From positions 28,888-92,887 of the forward strand of contig VTPC01090577.1 of assembly GCA_011009095.1 (NCBI GenBank): a DNA stretch of 64,000 nucleotides. The letters are read 5' to 3'. The DNA is from Ignelater luminosus (lineage: Eukaryota; Arthropoda; Insecta; Coleoptera; Elateridae). Positions 46,381 to 58,880 of the stretch are shown here, piece by piece (the stretch's first letter is position 1; every line of letters begins with the position of its first letter). The position numbers and the translations under genes are program-made. Below the pieces are notes generated by a model. It did not search any database. It was given only the letters and a program-made list of their open reading frames with translations, and was not told the origin of the DNA.

Positions 46381-49300
46381 TTTAAGGTATTTTTGTATTT
46401 CGTCTAATTGGATTTGTAAAGTTCTTTAAAATTAATTTTATTTCATTTACTATTTATCAAACGTATGACTGGGTATCTTACATCAGTGTGCTAAACTGAC
46501 CGAACACTACTATTTCTACCAATTTTAATTATAATAATAAAGAAAGAACCAAAAGTTATTTAAAGTCATACTTCTATTTTATCAGATAAAACAGTCTCTG
46601 TACAAGGAGCAATTATCTTTCTCTCTTATAAAAGTATTTAACAATTTATGAGTTCCAAGAGAAGCTTTTTAATTCAAATATGCTTTTACGATGTTTTTAA
46701 TTTGCAGTGGGTGTATACTTAATTGTGCACTTTTCTTTGTTTTTTGTGAAAATTATAATTCATAGATGTATAAAAACAAATGTGCTTAATTAAATAAAAC
46801 CCACAAATGGAAGAGACTAAGTAATGAATTCATGAACATCTCAAAATGAACTGAAATGTCAAAGTTGAACACACAATTAGAAAAATTCGTTAGGGAACGA
46901 GATTATCACGGCTGATTTACAAACTTCTTAAAGATTCAGAATACACATAAACATACTTTTTAGTCCTTTTAGTTTTAGTTTTCCCAGATTCCGTTTTTTT
47001 ATACATGTCCTTAAATACATACTCCGATAATTATAATTCGCAGAATATTTATTAGAGACAACAAGTTTACCAATTTCTATTGTTTTCTAAATTAATAGTA
47101 GTAAGTAATAGATTTTTATGTGCCTTTAGGAAGCGTAACTAAATCTTGTATTGATTCACAAGTCCTCCTACATAGAATAATTGCCACATGTAAATTTGTA
47201 AGAAGTGTCTGTAAACTTAAGGCTGTAAACTAATTTTCTAGTCATTATCAACTATTCTTCTGAAGGGATTAAAGTAGGAAAGTAAGACGAACAATTTTTC
47301 ATTTTGTTTTTAAACGTTACAAACGAAAACCGTTTCCTATTTTAGAGAAACTTTTAAAAACACACAAATTAGAGTAAATCGCTGTTATAAATATCTTTTC
47401 CGATAGATCGAACAGAAATAACGTTCAGCAAAATAATAAATTCGTCTAAAACCTGATGGTAAAACACCATTATAAAACTGCACGTTTGTTGTAAATCTAT
47501 GACTCCATTGCAGAATGGAAACAAATATTGCTCCAAGAAAACCGATAGAGCATGAACATATTGCATATTTACCATCAAAACTGAGTTTCAAATACATATT
47601 CAAATTCCCAAATGCCCGAACGTTCTCGACTGAATATATTTGCGTTAGAACCGTTATCTGTGGGGCCCTTAGTGCCGTAGATTCAGATGAAATGCCTTTG
47701 ATATTGTAATACCTCTTCTAAGTTCATAATTTATATTATGTTCTGTAGTTATAGTTCAATATTGTAGTAACCCTATTACGTTCTGTTAGAATTTAGGTGA
47801 ACTAACTCAAAGAACCTCTCATAGGATGGGTTTCTCCCTCGTAACAGCTTAAATTTAACTTTTTACTTCGAATTAGTATCTCTAAGGTACGAAACTAATA
47901 ATTTATCAAGTGGTTATTCCTTGAATTTCAAACTCGGAATTTAATATATTAAGTGCCCAGAATTAGTAAAGGAAACTATGACGACTGAAAACTAGTTTTG
48001 ATTAAATTTAAACCTCCTATTCCAATTCCAAAGTGTTGCTTCAATAATTGCTGCTTAATTATATCAGAGACCGTGGTTGTGGTTTAAAGCCTCTCTTTCC
48101 TCTTCTAAATATATTGAATTTCACATTGAGTAGCTTAACTTAATTCGGAAGGGAAATTTAGGGAAACTTTTTTTTCTCCTAAAAGCGAACTTGTTCATTT
48201 ACAATATATTTTAAAATATAATAAGCGTATATGTATAAATCAAGAGATGTTACTTCGGGGAGTTTCACTTGTAAATATTACAATAGTGTGGTGGTCGGCT
48301 CAGCTGTGTAAAACTAAGAACGTTAGTCCTAAACAAATACTTGTCTTCACTTAATCCGTTGTGAGAAATGCGATACTTTTAGACTACTATTTTGTCTATG
48401 TCGTTTTAAGATGTTGAATTCAAATATTTACTGAAATATGTTGTGTACATTTTAATTCTAAGAAATATTTAAACGTTTAATGAGTACAAAATTGAGAATC
48501 ATAACGGAACACTTCGAAAGAACCTTTTACATTTTTTTTCTATATTTTTATTACTTATATTCTTAGGAATTACGAAACAGACCTTTTAAATAAAATTGAA
48601 ACAATAAGTTGCAAAAAAGTTTTATACTAGAAGAAAAGCAACCTATGTAATAGACATGTATAATATTAAGACGAATACGAGGGACGTGCAAAAACACATC
48701 ATACTTTTAACAAAAGTAGCGAAGAGGAGTTGTTTATTTTATCTAAATAGAATAATAATGCACTAAAGTTTCATAAAGGTAAATTAATTATTCAAGCTCA
48801 AAGCAGAAAAACGTGTTTGCTTTGTATATTCTGCTTCTAACTGTTCTTGAATGAAGTTTCAATGTGATAAACTTCGTGATTATCTAAGCAACAAAATCGG
48901 TCACTTAAAAAGCAACTTTTGTTTGACGAGTATTTTACAGTCGTTGCTATCTTTATCTTAAATCATCTTAGAAAAATATGTTTGCTAGTATAGGGTAAGT
49001 TTATTAAGTATATTGTTTCCGTGATCAAATTTAATCAATGTAAACTAACTATATGTTACCAAAAATTAATGGCTTGGGTAATTTATTCTAATTTTAAAAA
49101 CTTATTGTTGAGAAAAATATAAAATACGCAACTCAATTTCCATTTAATTTTAATTATTAAAATGTAAAAAATGTAGTTCAACCGTCTAAAAAATAAAATT
49201 TCCTCTAACTGTATCAGTGATAAATCTTCAACTTATTGTGTATTATTCTAAATTTACACACAACTATTGTTAAGTCGATCTGGAGAGACCCTGTATAAGA

Positions 49301-51325
49301 TGTTAATTTTGCATTTACACAATTTTTAAATGCGCTGTTAAAATTACTTTTCATTTCTTAATTTATCTTATTATAAATTTTCATTTAAACGCAAACACTA
49401 AATGTTAAACTAGATTTTAACAGGTTTTTAGAGAAGTAAGAATCAACTAAATTTACTTCTAATTGGTTTAAACTAACACACTGCAGCTATAACTGAACAC
49501 TTGATATCTGAATGTTTTTTTATTAATGGATGATGCGACGTTTAAAATTACAATTTTGCAAAAATAATTTCTTTTTAGTAATATGGGTTACTTATTACAT
49601 ATTTTTTTATTAAATTTTAATTTTTCTTTATTAATTCATTCTATTTTATTGTTCCATTTCATGATATAAAATTATATACATAGGTTTGCTAGAATCACAA
49701 ACCGAGTTAATTACGAAATGGCTTTAAATCTATTTCTGCTTTTTTTACAACTAACACAGGATTTTTCTTTCTTTGTAGACGCATGCGCGTTAGATTCTGC
49801 ATATTTCTTTACTTTTAATATTAATTTCGAACTTGCAGTACTAGAATATTGAAAAAGGCATTTAAATGAAGCTTTTTAAACATTGAGCCACCTTTATATT
49901 TTTTCATAAATGTTTTAGTTAGTCCGTTATGTAATTTAATTTCGACATAAAATTAATTTGCAATACAGTGCAGGTCGAAAGTCACATAAAAATAAAATTG
50001 TTCATTTTTATTATGTTTAGATAGATGTCAATATTTCCTTCTATTAGTTATGGTGTTAAATTAATCTCTTCTGTTGCATGATGTATGCATTCTGTTCTTT
50101 TGATACTTACCACATCGGAAGATTTTTTTCTGAAAATAACAGTTTGTTATCTCAAAGCTTTAGAAGAAATATAAGTAGCAGTAGCAAGATTTTTGATTAC
50201 TAATTCCAAAAAGATTATTATTACTAAATTATCACCTGCACACAAAAAACTAACTTTTATTCAACAATTAAACTATCTTTTTAGTTTTGATCCAACTTTG
50301 GTTCATAGTAACAACCCTAGTTTGGTAGTACCCTTTGTTTTCGTATAAATTTGTAGCGTAAAAAAAGATCAAGAGTCTTGTGTCACGACAACACTAAATA
50401 ATCTTACAGTGATAGAAAGATAAACAGTAAGTTCCTCAATGTTCAGTAGGCAACTATGGACAATTATGGACAACAGAGATATAAGAAATTATGATACTAA
50501 TAATCAAGAACTATGAAATTCTTTATACAATTTGTAAGAAAATAACCGTAGCACTTAGGGCTTTATTGAAAGTTAACCTTACAAAATCTCAAACCCTTTT
50601 AATAGTTACCAAAACAAGAATCAACTCACACAGGCAAGCAATTTTGGGTAACTTAAAGTAGAGCTTGATAAAACACAAATCAATCAGCTCAAAAGTTTTT
50701 AAAGTAAGTAAGAACAAAAACGATAAAGTTATGATGTTCTATCTTTCAAAAAACTTCGAATTTTTCTAATGATTTTGAAAAGCCACCTTTTCTATTAAAA
50801 TATATTTCCCTTGCCTACAGAATAACTAAATGAAAATTTTAAGACTCTTGAGAACAAGTCATTAAATGATCAAGACGCTTCGCCAAAGTTTTAGAAGTAC
50901 TTACATCTTTGGAAATCTTAAGATATTTAGAATAAAGCAGTTGCTACTCAAAGAAAAACAGAATTCGGGAGAATAGAATGAGAAATTAAATCTGTTCTAG
51001 TAAGAGAAAATCAGTATCTAAAACGGAAAATTTCGTACATTTTTTGGTCATTACATCATTTTCTCAGTTTTTACTCTGCAAAGTGATGTCCATCCTAATA
51101 CAAGAACCCAAAGACTTTCAAATGTAGAAAGTTGTGGAGTTCTTAATGCCACTTTGAAAAATCACATTTCGGTATTTATAATGGTGAATTCTTCTTGAAT
51201 CTTATTTTTTATTATTTAGAAAAAAAATATATTGATAGTAGACCTTCAGATTTTGTACGATATTTCCTATCTTTTGCAAAAACATGTATTTTAAAGAACG
51301 TCCACTTTTTTTCTGTCCTGTACAG
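46381..51325. other. Non-coding stretch
   Basis: No gene is recognised. Overlapping frames at 47369-47603 (-) and 47515-47709 (+) show no family features. A lone GACCCTGTATA lies at 49287-49297 (TE-end-like). Confidence 0.45.
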
Positions 51326-51327
51326 TA

Positions 51328-51661
51328 GGGTAAGTTCGGGTTAGATGGCATCAGTGTGCCCAAGCCACCAAAACGGTGATATATTCCAGTAATATTCCGG
51401 CCATTACAGAGATTTTTCGAGAAAAATAGTAATTGTAATTTCCGGTATAGATGTCCACTGTTTATTCATTCTAAGAGCTGTATATACTACTGTTCTGTTA
51501 AAACCAAAAGCTCTATATACTAGATATAGAACTGACACATTATAAATTGATAATCAAATAGTTTTAGAATGTTTTGGTGCAAGTTTGGCATATTTAGCTG
51601 TTAACGTTTTTTAAATATCCTAGTTTATTTGATAAGCTGACCATCTAATCCGGACCTACAC
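51328..51661. mobile_element. 334-bp MITE with TA target site
   Basis: The left end GGGTAAGTTCGGGTTAGATG and the inverted right end GTGTAGGTCCGGATTAGATG agree at about 15 of 20 positions. TA lies directly outside each (51326-51327 and 51662-51663). The interior is non-coding. The GGGTAA start resembles the terminal GGGTAATTC of the pogo-like element at 11.8 kb, which suggests but does not prove a relation. Confidence 0.55.
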
Positions 51662-51663
51662 TA

Positions 51664-54290
51664 CATCTTACGATAATTCTGGCAGACTTTCTAAGTCGCA
51701 ATAAATATCTTTATAGATTCTACGTAATCCGTTTTGAAGCGGTTGTAGGTAAGTCTGCACTCATAGAATTGCACAATCGGTTATTGTAGAAGTGAAATTT
51801 TTATTTTGCAAACATTTGATAAATTAAGCATGATTTGAAGCACACAACACAGCTACGAATAAGCTGTACCATATGTAGTTTTCTGTTATTAAATAAACAT
51901 TCTTTGTTTTCTTACCTTTATATCACTTTTATATGTTTGTTATTAAGGTAAACATTATTGGAAATGTAAATAAATAGTGTGCAGTGCGTCCACTTAACAT
52001 TTTTACATACCTGTTACTCAAACAGTTAATTTCTTTCCAACAATCCAAACAATCTGGTTTTTTGTCATTATTTCATCGATCCAATAACAAAGTTGATATT
52101 TCTATGTTGAAGGGTTCTGCTGGGAACTGCTTGATTGTATAATAATTTTGATACTAACGCAATTAATTCTGTCAATTCAATTACTACTTGCTAAGAAACG
52201 GGCCCACTGAGAAATTCTTTGTATCTCGGTGCTCCTGTAAGTAAGAGTAAGAGATTGAAATTAATCTTGAAATTTAAAATCAGCATAGTCGTAGACTTTA
52301 ACCGACGGACGACGTTTTCGAAAAGATAAGATTCTTTGACTTAAATCACAGTAACGATTTAATGTTTGTTATGGGATGCAGCTTCAGCTAAAAGAATAAA
52401 AAGACAAGATTCTTTTATACCTTCAATACGAACTTCATTAAGATTTTGCAAGCCTTTACATTTCTTGCACTCTCCTTACTTCCATGTTCTTACTAGATGA
52501 CAATATACCTTTTCTTTTTTTTTGAACAGAAACTATTGCTGCTTACTACAAATAAACCCATTCATGAGATTGATACAGAAATTTCTTAGAGCGTATTTTG
52601 AAAAGACATTTTTTAGTTTTCAAGGATAATACAGTAAGAATTCATTGTATTTTCATCAAGCTGTAGTGATAGGTGAAGCAAGTCTAATTTTTTTATTTTC
52701 GAAGCCAGCCATAATAAACTCGTATAATATTTTTAAGTGAAAGCCCCCCTTTTATAACTAAACAATAATAAATTTCAAAACTGAATAAAAAAAGAGGGCG
52801 TTACCGACTGACTGACCGACTGCGTGCTACTAGCATTTACGTTTCGATAGAACTATGTATTATGTATATATCTTGGAATTTTAGTCTAAGGCTTCCAACT
52901 GGTGTAGCTATTGTTCACAAAATTGATTAGTTCTTGTAGTAGCTTGAAAATACATTGTAAAATATCATATTCTTAATGCAATATTTAAAGACTATTCTGC
53001 TGAAACAGACACGATTATTATTTGCATACCATCGTTTAACAACAGTTGTTAGTAAGTGATTTTGTAATAATTTTAATTAGCTTGGTCAAGTCCCCTTAAT
53101 ATCGTATAAAGATTGGCAAAACAAATACAATTTAAATTCATTGACACCGATTTCAAATGTCGTTAGAAATTTAATGCTGCTATTGCCTGAAATATTTCAA
53201 CAATCCGCATTAAAGTTTTATTACAATTACAATAGAGAGAAATTCGATAGTAAATCATGTATCAAATAACTTTAAATTTATTTTGACTTATATTTCACAT
53301 ACGAATATGTCGTGAACAAAGATTATTCCGACAACAGTACAACGTTCAAATCGCAAGAAAAATCCTATAAACCTGTATACGTTCCCACTGGACCACAGAA
53401 TCTAGATCTCACGACGAACAAGTTACAGGTTAAGGGTCACTTCGCTCGTCTACTCTTCTTCTCAGTTACCTTTTGTTCTCTCGGTACGCACTTTTAACGT
53501 TAGATATCAAATACTAGCTCAGCTTCTCACTCAATATTCTTAATAAATATTAGGGTGCCAGACGAATAGAAACCTGTTTCATTCGAATATTAATTTTCAA
53601 CGTACATATTACGAAAGTGTTATAGACTGGAAAAGATTTTCTGTGGACAACCTAAATTGACTCTCACTCTTCCTAGCCGCAATTCAAATTTAATCTTTCC
53701 TGGGTAACTCTCGCTAAAGTTGTTAGAGGAATTAATTATCCTGTGGCGAAATTTGAGAGCTGCTTAGAGCTGTAAAACTTGAGAAGTCGCCCAGTGAGCC
53801 CCCTATACTGATTAATATACGAGGGATAATTGTGCAAAATTAATTAAAGGAGTTTGTAACCTTCATTAATAACTACGAGAAGAGAAACGAGCTCCTGGGC
53901 TCTCTTTATTGCGCGCCACAAGGTTATGGAGGTGCAAGGGTTACTTTATTAGATTATATCACGTACAGGGTGGATTATGAAAAAAATATTTGTGCCTAAA
54001 TTTTTTACAGATTTTATAATATCCGCTATTAGGCATTTTAAAATTTTAGTATAACCCCGAAAGGGAAATAAAATGTTTTAGTTTTGTGTAAAAGTTGATT
54101 TCAAATTCTAGCGTAACGCATACTGATTAAAAGGATTTTTCAGAAATCGAATTATATTTTAAAGAAATTTTTTAAGTAAAATATAAAATATTTGCAAATA
54201 TCTTCTAATAATAATTTTAAATTGATATTAAAAGCAAGTTACTGCTTTTGAAAATACACTATTCTAAGCCATCATCTGCAGTATCACCAA
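51664..54290. other. Non-coding stretch, more complex after 53.3 kb
   Basis: No gene is recognised. GACTGACTGACCGACTG is a short repeat at about 52808. From about 53280 the sequence is richer in CG dinucleotides and less repetitive. The frame 53312-53497 (+) lacks a domain. A lone TACAGGGTGG lies at 53964-53973 (TE-end-like). Confidence 0.4.
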
Positions 54291-54565
54291 AGTTGGGTAG
54301 CAGTTCGTGTTCTTGTATTGTTCCACAGCTCAAGCTGGGCAAGGGTTAGTTCTATGTATAGGGGGTGGTAGTTAAGGCCCGGGTGGTAGTTTAGAACAGA
54401 TGATGGTATGGGGTAGCTAGGCTAGGATGAGGGTGCGATGGCCGCTGACATGGGTAAGGGCGGCTCCTGATCTGTATTGATCCCAGCCCCAGGATGTAAG
54501 ATGCGCCCCTTACATCACCCCTTTACACCCTCTTATATAACTTCGTGCTAGCGCCGTTTCAGCAA
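54290..54565 (+). promoter_or_regulatory. G/C-rich island ending in a TATA-Inr-like core promoter
   Basis: The plus strand is G-rich at about 54330-54475 (GGGGGTGG, GGCCCGGG, several GGG runs) and C-rich at about 54480-54530. It ends in TATATAA (54534-54540), with TTTCAGC placing an Inr-like A at 54561, 27 bases downstream of the first T. That spacing fits a TATA-Inr promoter reading right. No coding exon is recognised downstream, so the transcript is unknown. Alternatives are a GC-rich repeat or a regulatory island. Confidence 0.35.
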
Positions 54566-54799
54566 TTTTGCCATATTGTACTGACTTGTGCTTGACGACT
54601 GTCTACAATGAAATATGGAAGACTCTTCCGTTTCTATCCTATTTTGGAAATAGTGGGAGAAAATCTTTTTTTATGCACGCACAATTGGGGATGACACAAT
54701 TCTGGTCCTTTAGAAACTTTAAGGGAATTTCTGTAACAAATTACAATTTAAATTGAATCTAAACTGGAACTCTCAATTAAGACCATCGCCAGAAATTTG

Positions 54800-55050
54800 T
54801 CGTTCTTCAAAGGATATAAACAAACAAAGCAGATTCATAAAACGTAATGCTTTGTTTGCATAAAACCACGACACAATCTATCAAGCTAACTCAATATTTC
54901 ACACTTCAGATGCGAATTAATTACGAGCGGAAGCGGAATCGGTACACCTATTAAACAAATTGCAGCTAATTGCGAAATTAAACAGTTCTAATCGAGTTAC
55001 TTTAAATCTCGGTTCGGATTTTACATTATCGTTTAAAAACCTTAATGAGG
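54800..55050. promoter_or_regulatory. Candidate enhancer-like block with transcription-factor-type motifs
   Basis: Contains ATAAACAAACAAAG (forkhead-like plus Sox-like), TGCTTTGTTTGCATAAAA, GCGAATTAATTACGAG (homeodomain-like), GCGGAAGCGGAA (ETS-like) and GCAGCTAATTGC. CAAACAAAGCA (54821-54831) and TGCTTTGTTTG (54848-54858) form a perfect 11-bp inverted repeat with a 16-base spacer. There is no coding evidence. The regulatory role is inferred from motif density only. Confidence 0.3.
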
Positions 55051-55259
55051 AATGAAACACTTGAAAATGAAAACGAACTTTTCGCGTTGTTATCGAATTA
55101 TGAAACGCCTGTTAATTCCGTGTTGATTTGTGTATTCAAACTCGCCGTAACTTTTAATTTAATCACGCTACTGCTGCTGCTTGCTTGCTTGCCTCTATTC
55201 GCAAAACCACACGTCAAGTTTCCTGCTAATATTATCTTTACTGCTGCTTTCTAAACTTT

Positions 55260-56437
55260 AACGTAAATTTGATTGTGGTATTACATTTAAGATAACATTT
55301 TAATTAATTTATGCGGTTTTTAACAAAGCAATAGTTTTTCTTATTACTTATTAGAATAAGGGAACGATAAAATACTTCAATACCTAGTGTTGGCAACTAT
55401 TTTATTGCAGATTAATTCCATAATTCAATTTTATCTAAACCTATTTAAATGTCTGTATAACTTCCTTATACATATTCACATTTCGCATACATTCAGTTTT
55501 ACGACGCAGATTACGATTATTAGAAACTCGAGGTTTGAACCGACTAGCTTCTGAACCTTTGACAAAAAACTTTACGGTTAAACTTAACTTTATTTCATCC
55601 AATTAGTTTTTACTATACTATTTTTGTAATAAATATATGGATAACTGCATAATAAAAATAAACAATTTAGTATGGTGATACTGTTAGTTTTAGAATTAAA
55701 TTCTTACTTGATAATTTCTAAGATTTATAATTCAGATTTCTTTTTAACATTACAATATAAATAAATAGTTTAAATATTTATTATATTTGACATAAATAAT
55801 AGAAAAAAGATGACTCGAAGTAACAAATCCTTATGAATACAAAAGTATAAAGCCTTTTCTAAAAAATAAAATTGAAAAATTCTTTGAATGTATCCAAGGT
55901 TTGATAATGGTGATAGACAGAAGGGCATTTAACTCAATTAAAAATACAAATTAAATCAAAAACAAATCTTTTGCAAAATTTAAATTATTTTGTCTTTCTT
56001 TCATAGAAAAAAACTTGAAATCAATTATTTGCAATATATTATATTTTCAAATTATTAGTTCCGTTCACATCAACTAGAACACTAAAAATAGTACCTATTT
56101 TAAAAATTATAATTAGATTATCAACTTAAAAAGCAGGTTGGACACAACATAATAAACCGAGGTGGAAATTAAACAGAATCTTTTCTTCAATTAATTCTTT
56201 TTTTAAAATCGAACAAGATTTTCTTTCTCAAAAGTCCGCATTGTTTCCAATTTTCCAGCAAATTAAATCAAGAGTCCTCAATTCAAATATCTGAGAAGAA
56301 ATTTATTTAGTTCATTTCAAAACACATTAATTACCAATATCACATTTCACAAGTGAAAGAATGTGCTGAACAACCAACTTTGCAATTTCTGGTCAACGCA
56401 ACACAACAAGTGCATTATCTTATTTCATACTATTGTA
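55260..56437. other. Non-coding stretch
   Basis: AT-rich DNA between the enhancer-like block and the mariner-family element. No gene is recognised. Confidence 0.45.
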
Positions 56438-56439
56438 TA

Positions 56440-57400
56440 CAGGGTGATTCTGAAATAAAGGGTATCCTCTTAAAGGTGGATAGCGGTGTGATAGTACATA
56501 CATTTGCGATAAAAAAAGGTAGGTAAAAATTGCATAGTTTCCGAGAAAAAGACTTTTGAGATTTAATCGCTAAGCCAAGCCGGTCCTGCTCTCATACTTT
56601 TACTTAAGTAAAAATCGATAGGAATTGACTGACCCTCCTTGTCATTGGCAGGTAGCTATTTACATATGTAAGGGTCGGAACATGTTGTCACAATCAGTCG
56701 GTCTTTGACTTTCCTGAGAGTGACAAGGTGTGAAAAAATTTAAAGTGAGCGAGATGTTTTCCACTCAAGCGTTGACAGACATAACTTTAATGTATGGAGA
56801 ATGTCATTATAATGTAGAAGCGACAAAACGACTGTACGCCGATCGTTTTCCACAACGAAGACAGCCTTCGCGGAATACAATACTGCAAACGATACAACGA
56901 CTTCGTGATACAGGTAGCACCATCGCAACATATGAAGGCCGTGGACAAGAACGAGCACCACACTTTCTTCAAGCGGAAGAAGATGTATTAGATATGATTA
57001 ATGAAGATCCTACAATAAGTACCCGCGGTATCGCACGCGACGTAAACGTTTCCCAAGCAACAGCGCAGGGCTATTTGAACGAAATGTTTCCCCATCGGTG
57101 GATTGGTCGCAATGGTCCCGTACGCTGGCCTGCTTGTAGCCCTGACATAAATCCTCTGGACTACTTCTTGTGGGGTCACATGAAGTCTGTTGTATATCGC
57201 ACGGAAGTCGAAAACCCGGAAGACCTTCAACAACTCATTTTAGCAGCAGCCGCAGAAATTCGCAATACAGCTGGAATATTTACTCGTGTGCGTAACAGTT
57301 TTTACCGACGCATAGAGGCTTGTCTTCAGGTCGACGGTGGTCATTTTCAACATTTGTTGTAATATTTTGGTAAGTTGCCCGTCTTTCAAGTAATAAGGTG
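56440..57400 (+). mobile_element. DUF4817-type mariner-family element, left end present
   Basis: The left terminus CAGGGTGATTCTGAAATAAAG begins at 56440 after TA (56438-56439), the usual arrangement for Tc1/mariner-type elements. About 290 bp of leader follows, then the transposase-derived gene. No matching CACCCTG terminus was found within about 1 kb past the gene, so the right end is lost or diverged; the end coordinate is a minimum. Confidence 0.6.
56730..57362 (+). CDS. Internally deleted mariner-family transposase, frame intact
   Basis: A 210-codon frame with no stop. Residues about 10-62 (FSTQALTDITLMYGECHYN...RLRDTGS) match the DUF4817 helix-turn-helix domain of this insect transposase family. 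Residues about 83-117 form the second DNA-binding part (ISTRGIARDVNVSQATAQGYL). The chain then jumps directly to MFPHRWIGRNGPVRWPACSPDINPLDYFLWGHMKSV (119-153), the end of the DDE domain, with D139 as the third catalytic Asp. The family's usual segment of well over 100 residues between these, holding the first two catalytic Asp, is absent. The C-terminus (RRIEACLQVDGGHFQHLL) is complete. The product could still bind element ends but cannot cut DNA. Whether it is expressed is unknown. Confidence 0.7.
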   Translation: MKKFKVSEMFSTQALTDITLMYGECHYNVEATKRLYADRFPQRRQPSRNTILQTIQRLRDTGSTIATYEGRGQERAPHFLQAEEDVLDMINEDPTISTRGIARDVNVSQATAQGYLNEMFPHRWIGRNGPVRWPACSPDINPLDYFLWGHMKSVVYRTEVENPEDLQQLILAAAAEIRNTAGIFTRVRNSFYRRIEACLQVDGGHFQHLL

Positions 57401-58880
57401 ATAACATGAATGCGTAAACGTCGCGATACTCTGTTTAGTCTTTACAAGAAAACGAAAAAAGATTGAATTATGAATTATGGCCCTTTTTCGCGCGCTTTTG
57501 AATGAGATTCGCATTTCTGACATTAACAAAAGAAGCTATATTTTCGCGTTAAATAGGCAGCGGTCAGTGACCTTCATTTTACTATTGAAATATGTTTTTA
57601 GAAAAAGAAATTGGAAGTACCTAGTTGTTAGGGTAAAGCCAGTGCCTTTGAAAGAAGCAGGTATCAAATATTTAATCTCCAAGAAAACGTTTTGACGAGA
57701 AATCTTTTTATAATTCTCGCTTTTTTGGATAAAGAAGTAAACATGATGGGGGGTAAAATAAAGTTGCTGTACTTGCTTAGTTGACAGACTTACTATTTAC
57801 TACTTGCTCGAGATAAAAGAAGGCGATAGCTTATGTTAAAAGGAACCGCTATTTCGCCGAAAGCATGGTAAACACACCAAACCTTTCTCGAACTTTAAAC
57901 GCTTATAATAGTCTTTCTGGTTTCTACAATGCCATAAATAACCTATGGACACGTTTATAACATTTACTTTTTGATCTGTAAACGGAAAAATATTAAAATT
58001 TTACTGTTAGTGACTTTTTTCTGTAAAATTCCGAAGAACCAAAAACTTCAATAAGCATTATGCTACATAAATAAAAATTGATTGATTTTATGGAATTGAG
58101 TTAAATACAGAAGCGATAATTAGTAGTATCTTCCATAATGTTTTCTATTCAAATGACTAAATAATAATAAGGGATTAAAATGTTGCTTGCGAGACTGGAG
58201 TCTAATTGCTTGTGATATAAATTATGCTATTATCTTTTTACTGTCTTAATACATTTCAACAGTCCTGCCTGTTAAACATATCACAATTTCTTTGAGCTCC
58301 TCAACTTCATATTTAAGAAGGGAAAGTTGAAAATGTCCAGGAGGTAGCTTATGATGGCATTTATTGTTCATTGTGCTACTACACCTGCGTTAGTTCCAAG
58401 AAAATAGGCATGTCTGGCAAATTTTCATTCTTGCACTACAATGGTTTTACAACAACCGTAAATCTCCTTAACTTTCACTTTTTACTCCGAAGGCGAGAAT
58501 ACAAAGAACACTTTCTTTTTTCTAACCAAAGGCGGCTTCGGAAAATTGTGAAAATTTTATTAATCATCAGAGATTAATCTTAAAAAAGTTAATCTCACAA
58601 CAACAATTTCCGAACTAAGTCTGGATAATTGTTCAGCGCTTCTAGTAGTGAATCAAACTAAAGTGAAATAAAAGTGTGGGATAAATAAATACAAAGTATT
58701 GCATTAATTTGCATAATATATACACAGATTTTAGGGCTACAGCAAAACATACTATAACAATAGCAAAATATATAGAATGAAAAGATATGATTAAACAATG
58801 AAAATAATTAACCCGAACCTACCACCAAAACTGAAATCTTTAAAATAAGTAACAAGATTTCTAGAACCCCAGCAAAACAA
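57401..58880. other. Non-coding stretch
   Basis: No gene is recognised. Short frames at 57477-57695 (+) and 58371-58577 (+) lack domains. The sequence becomes A-rich towards the LINE relic. Confidence 0.4.

Noticed and set aside
53312-53497. 61-codon frame in a more complex region
   Set aside because: No recognised domain and no splice or start context. It is treated as part of a possible regulatory block.
55525-55560. GGTTCAAACCTC on the minus strand as a tRNA B box
   Set aside because: No A box or cloverleaf pairing is present around it.
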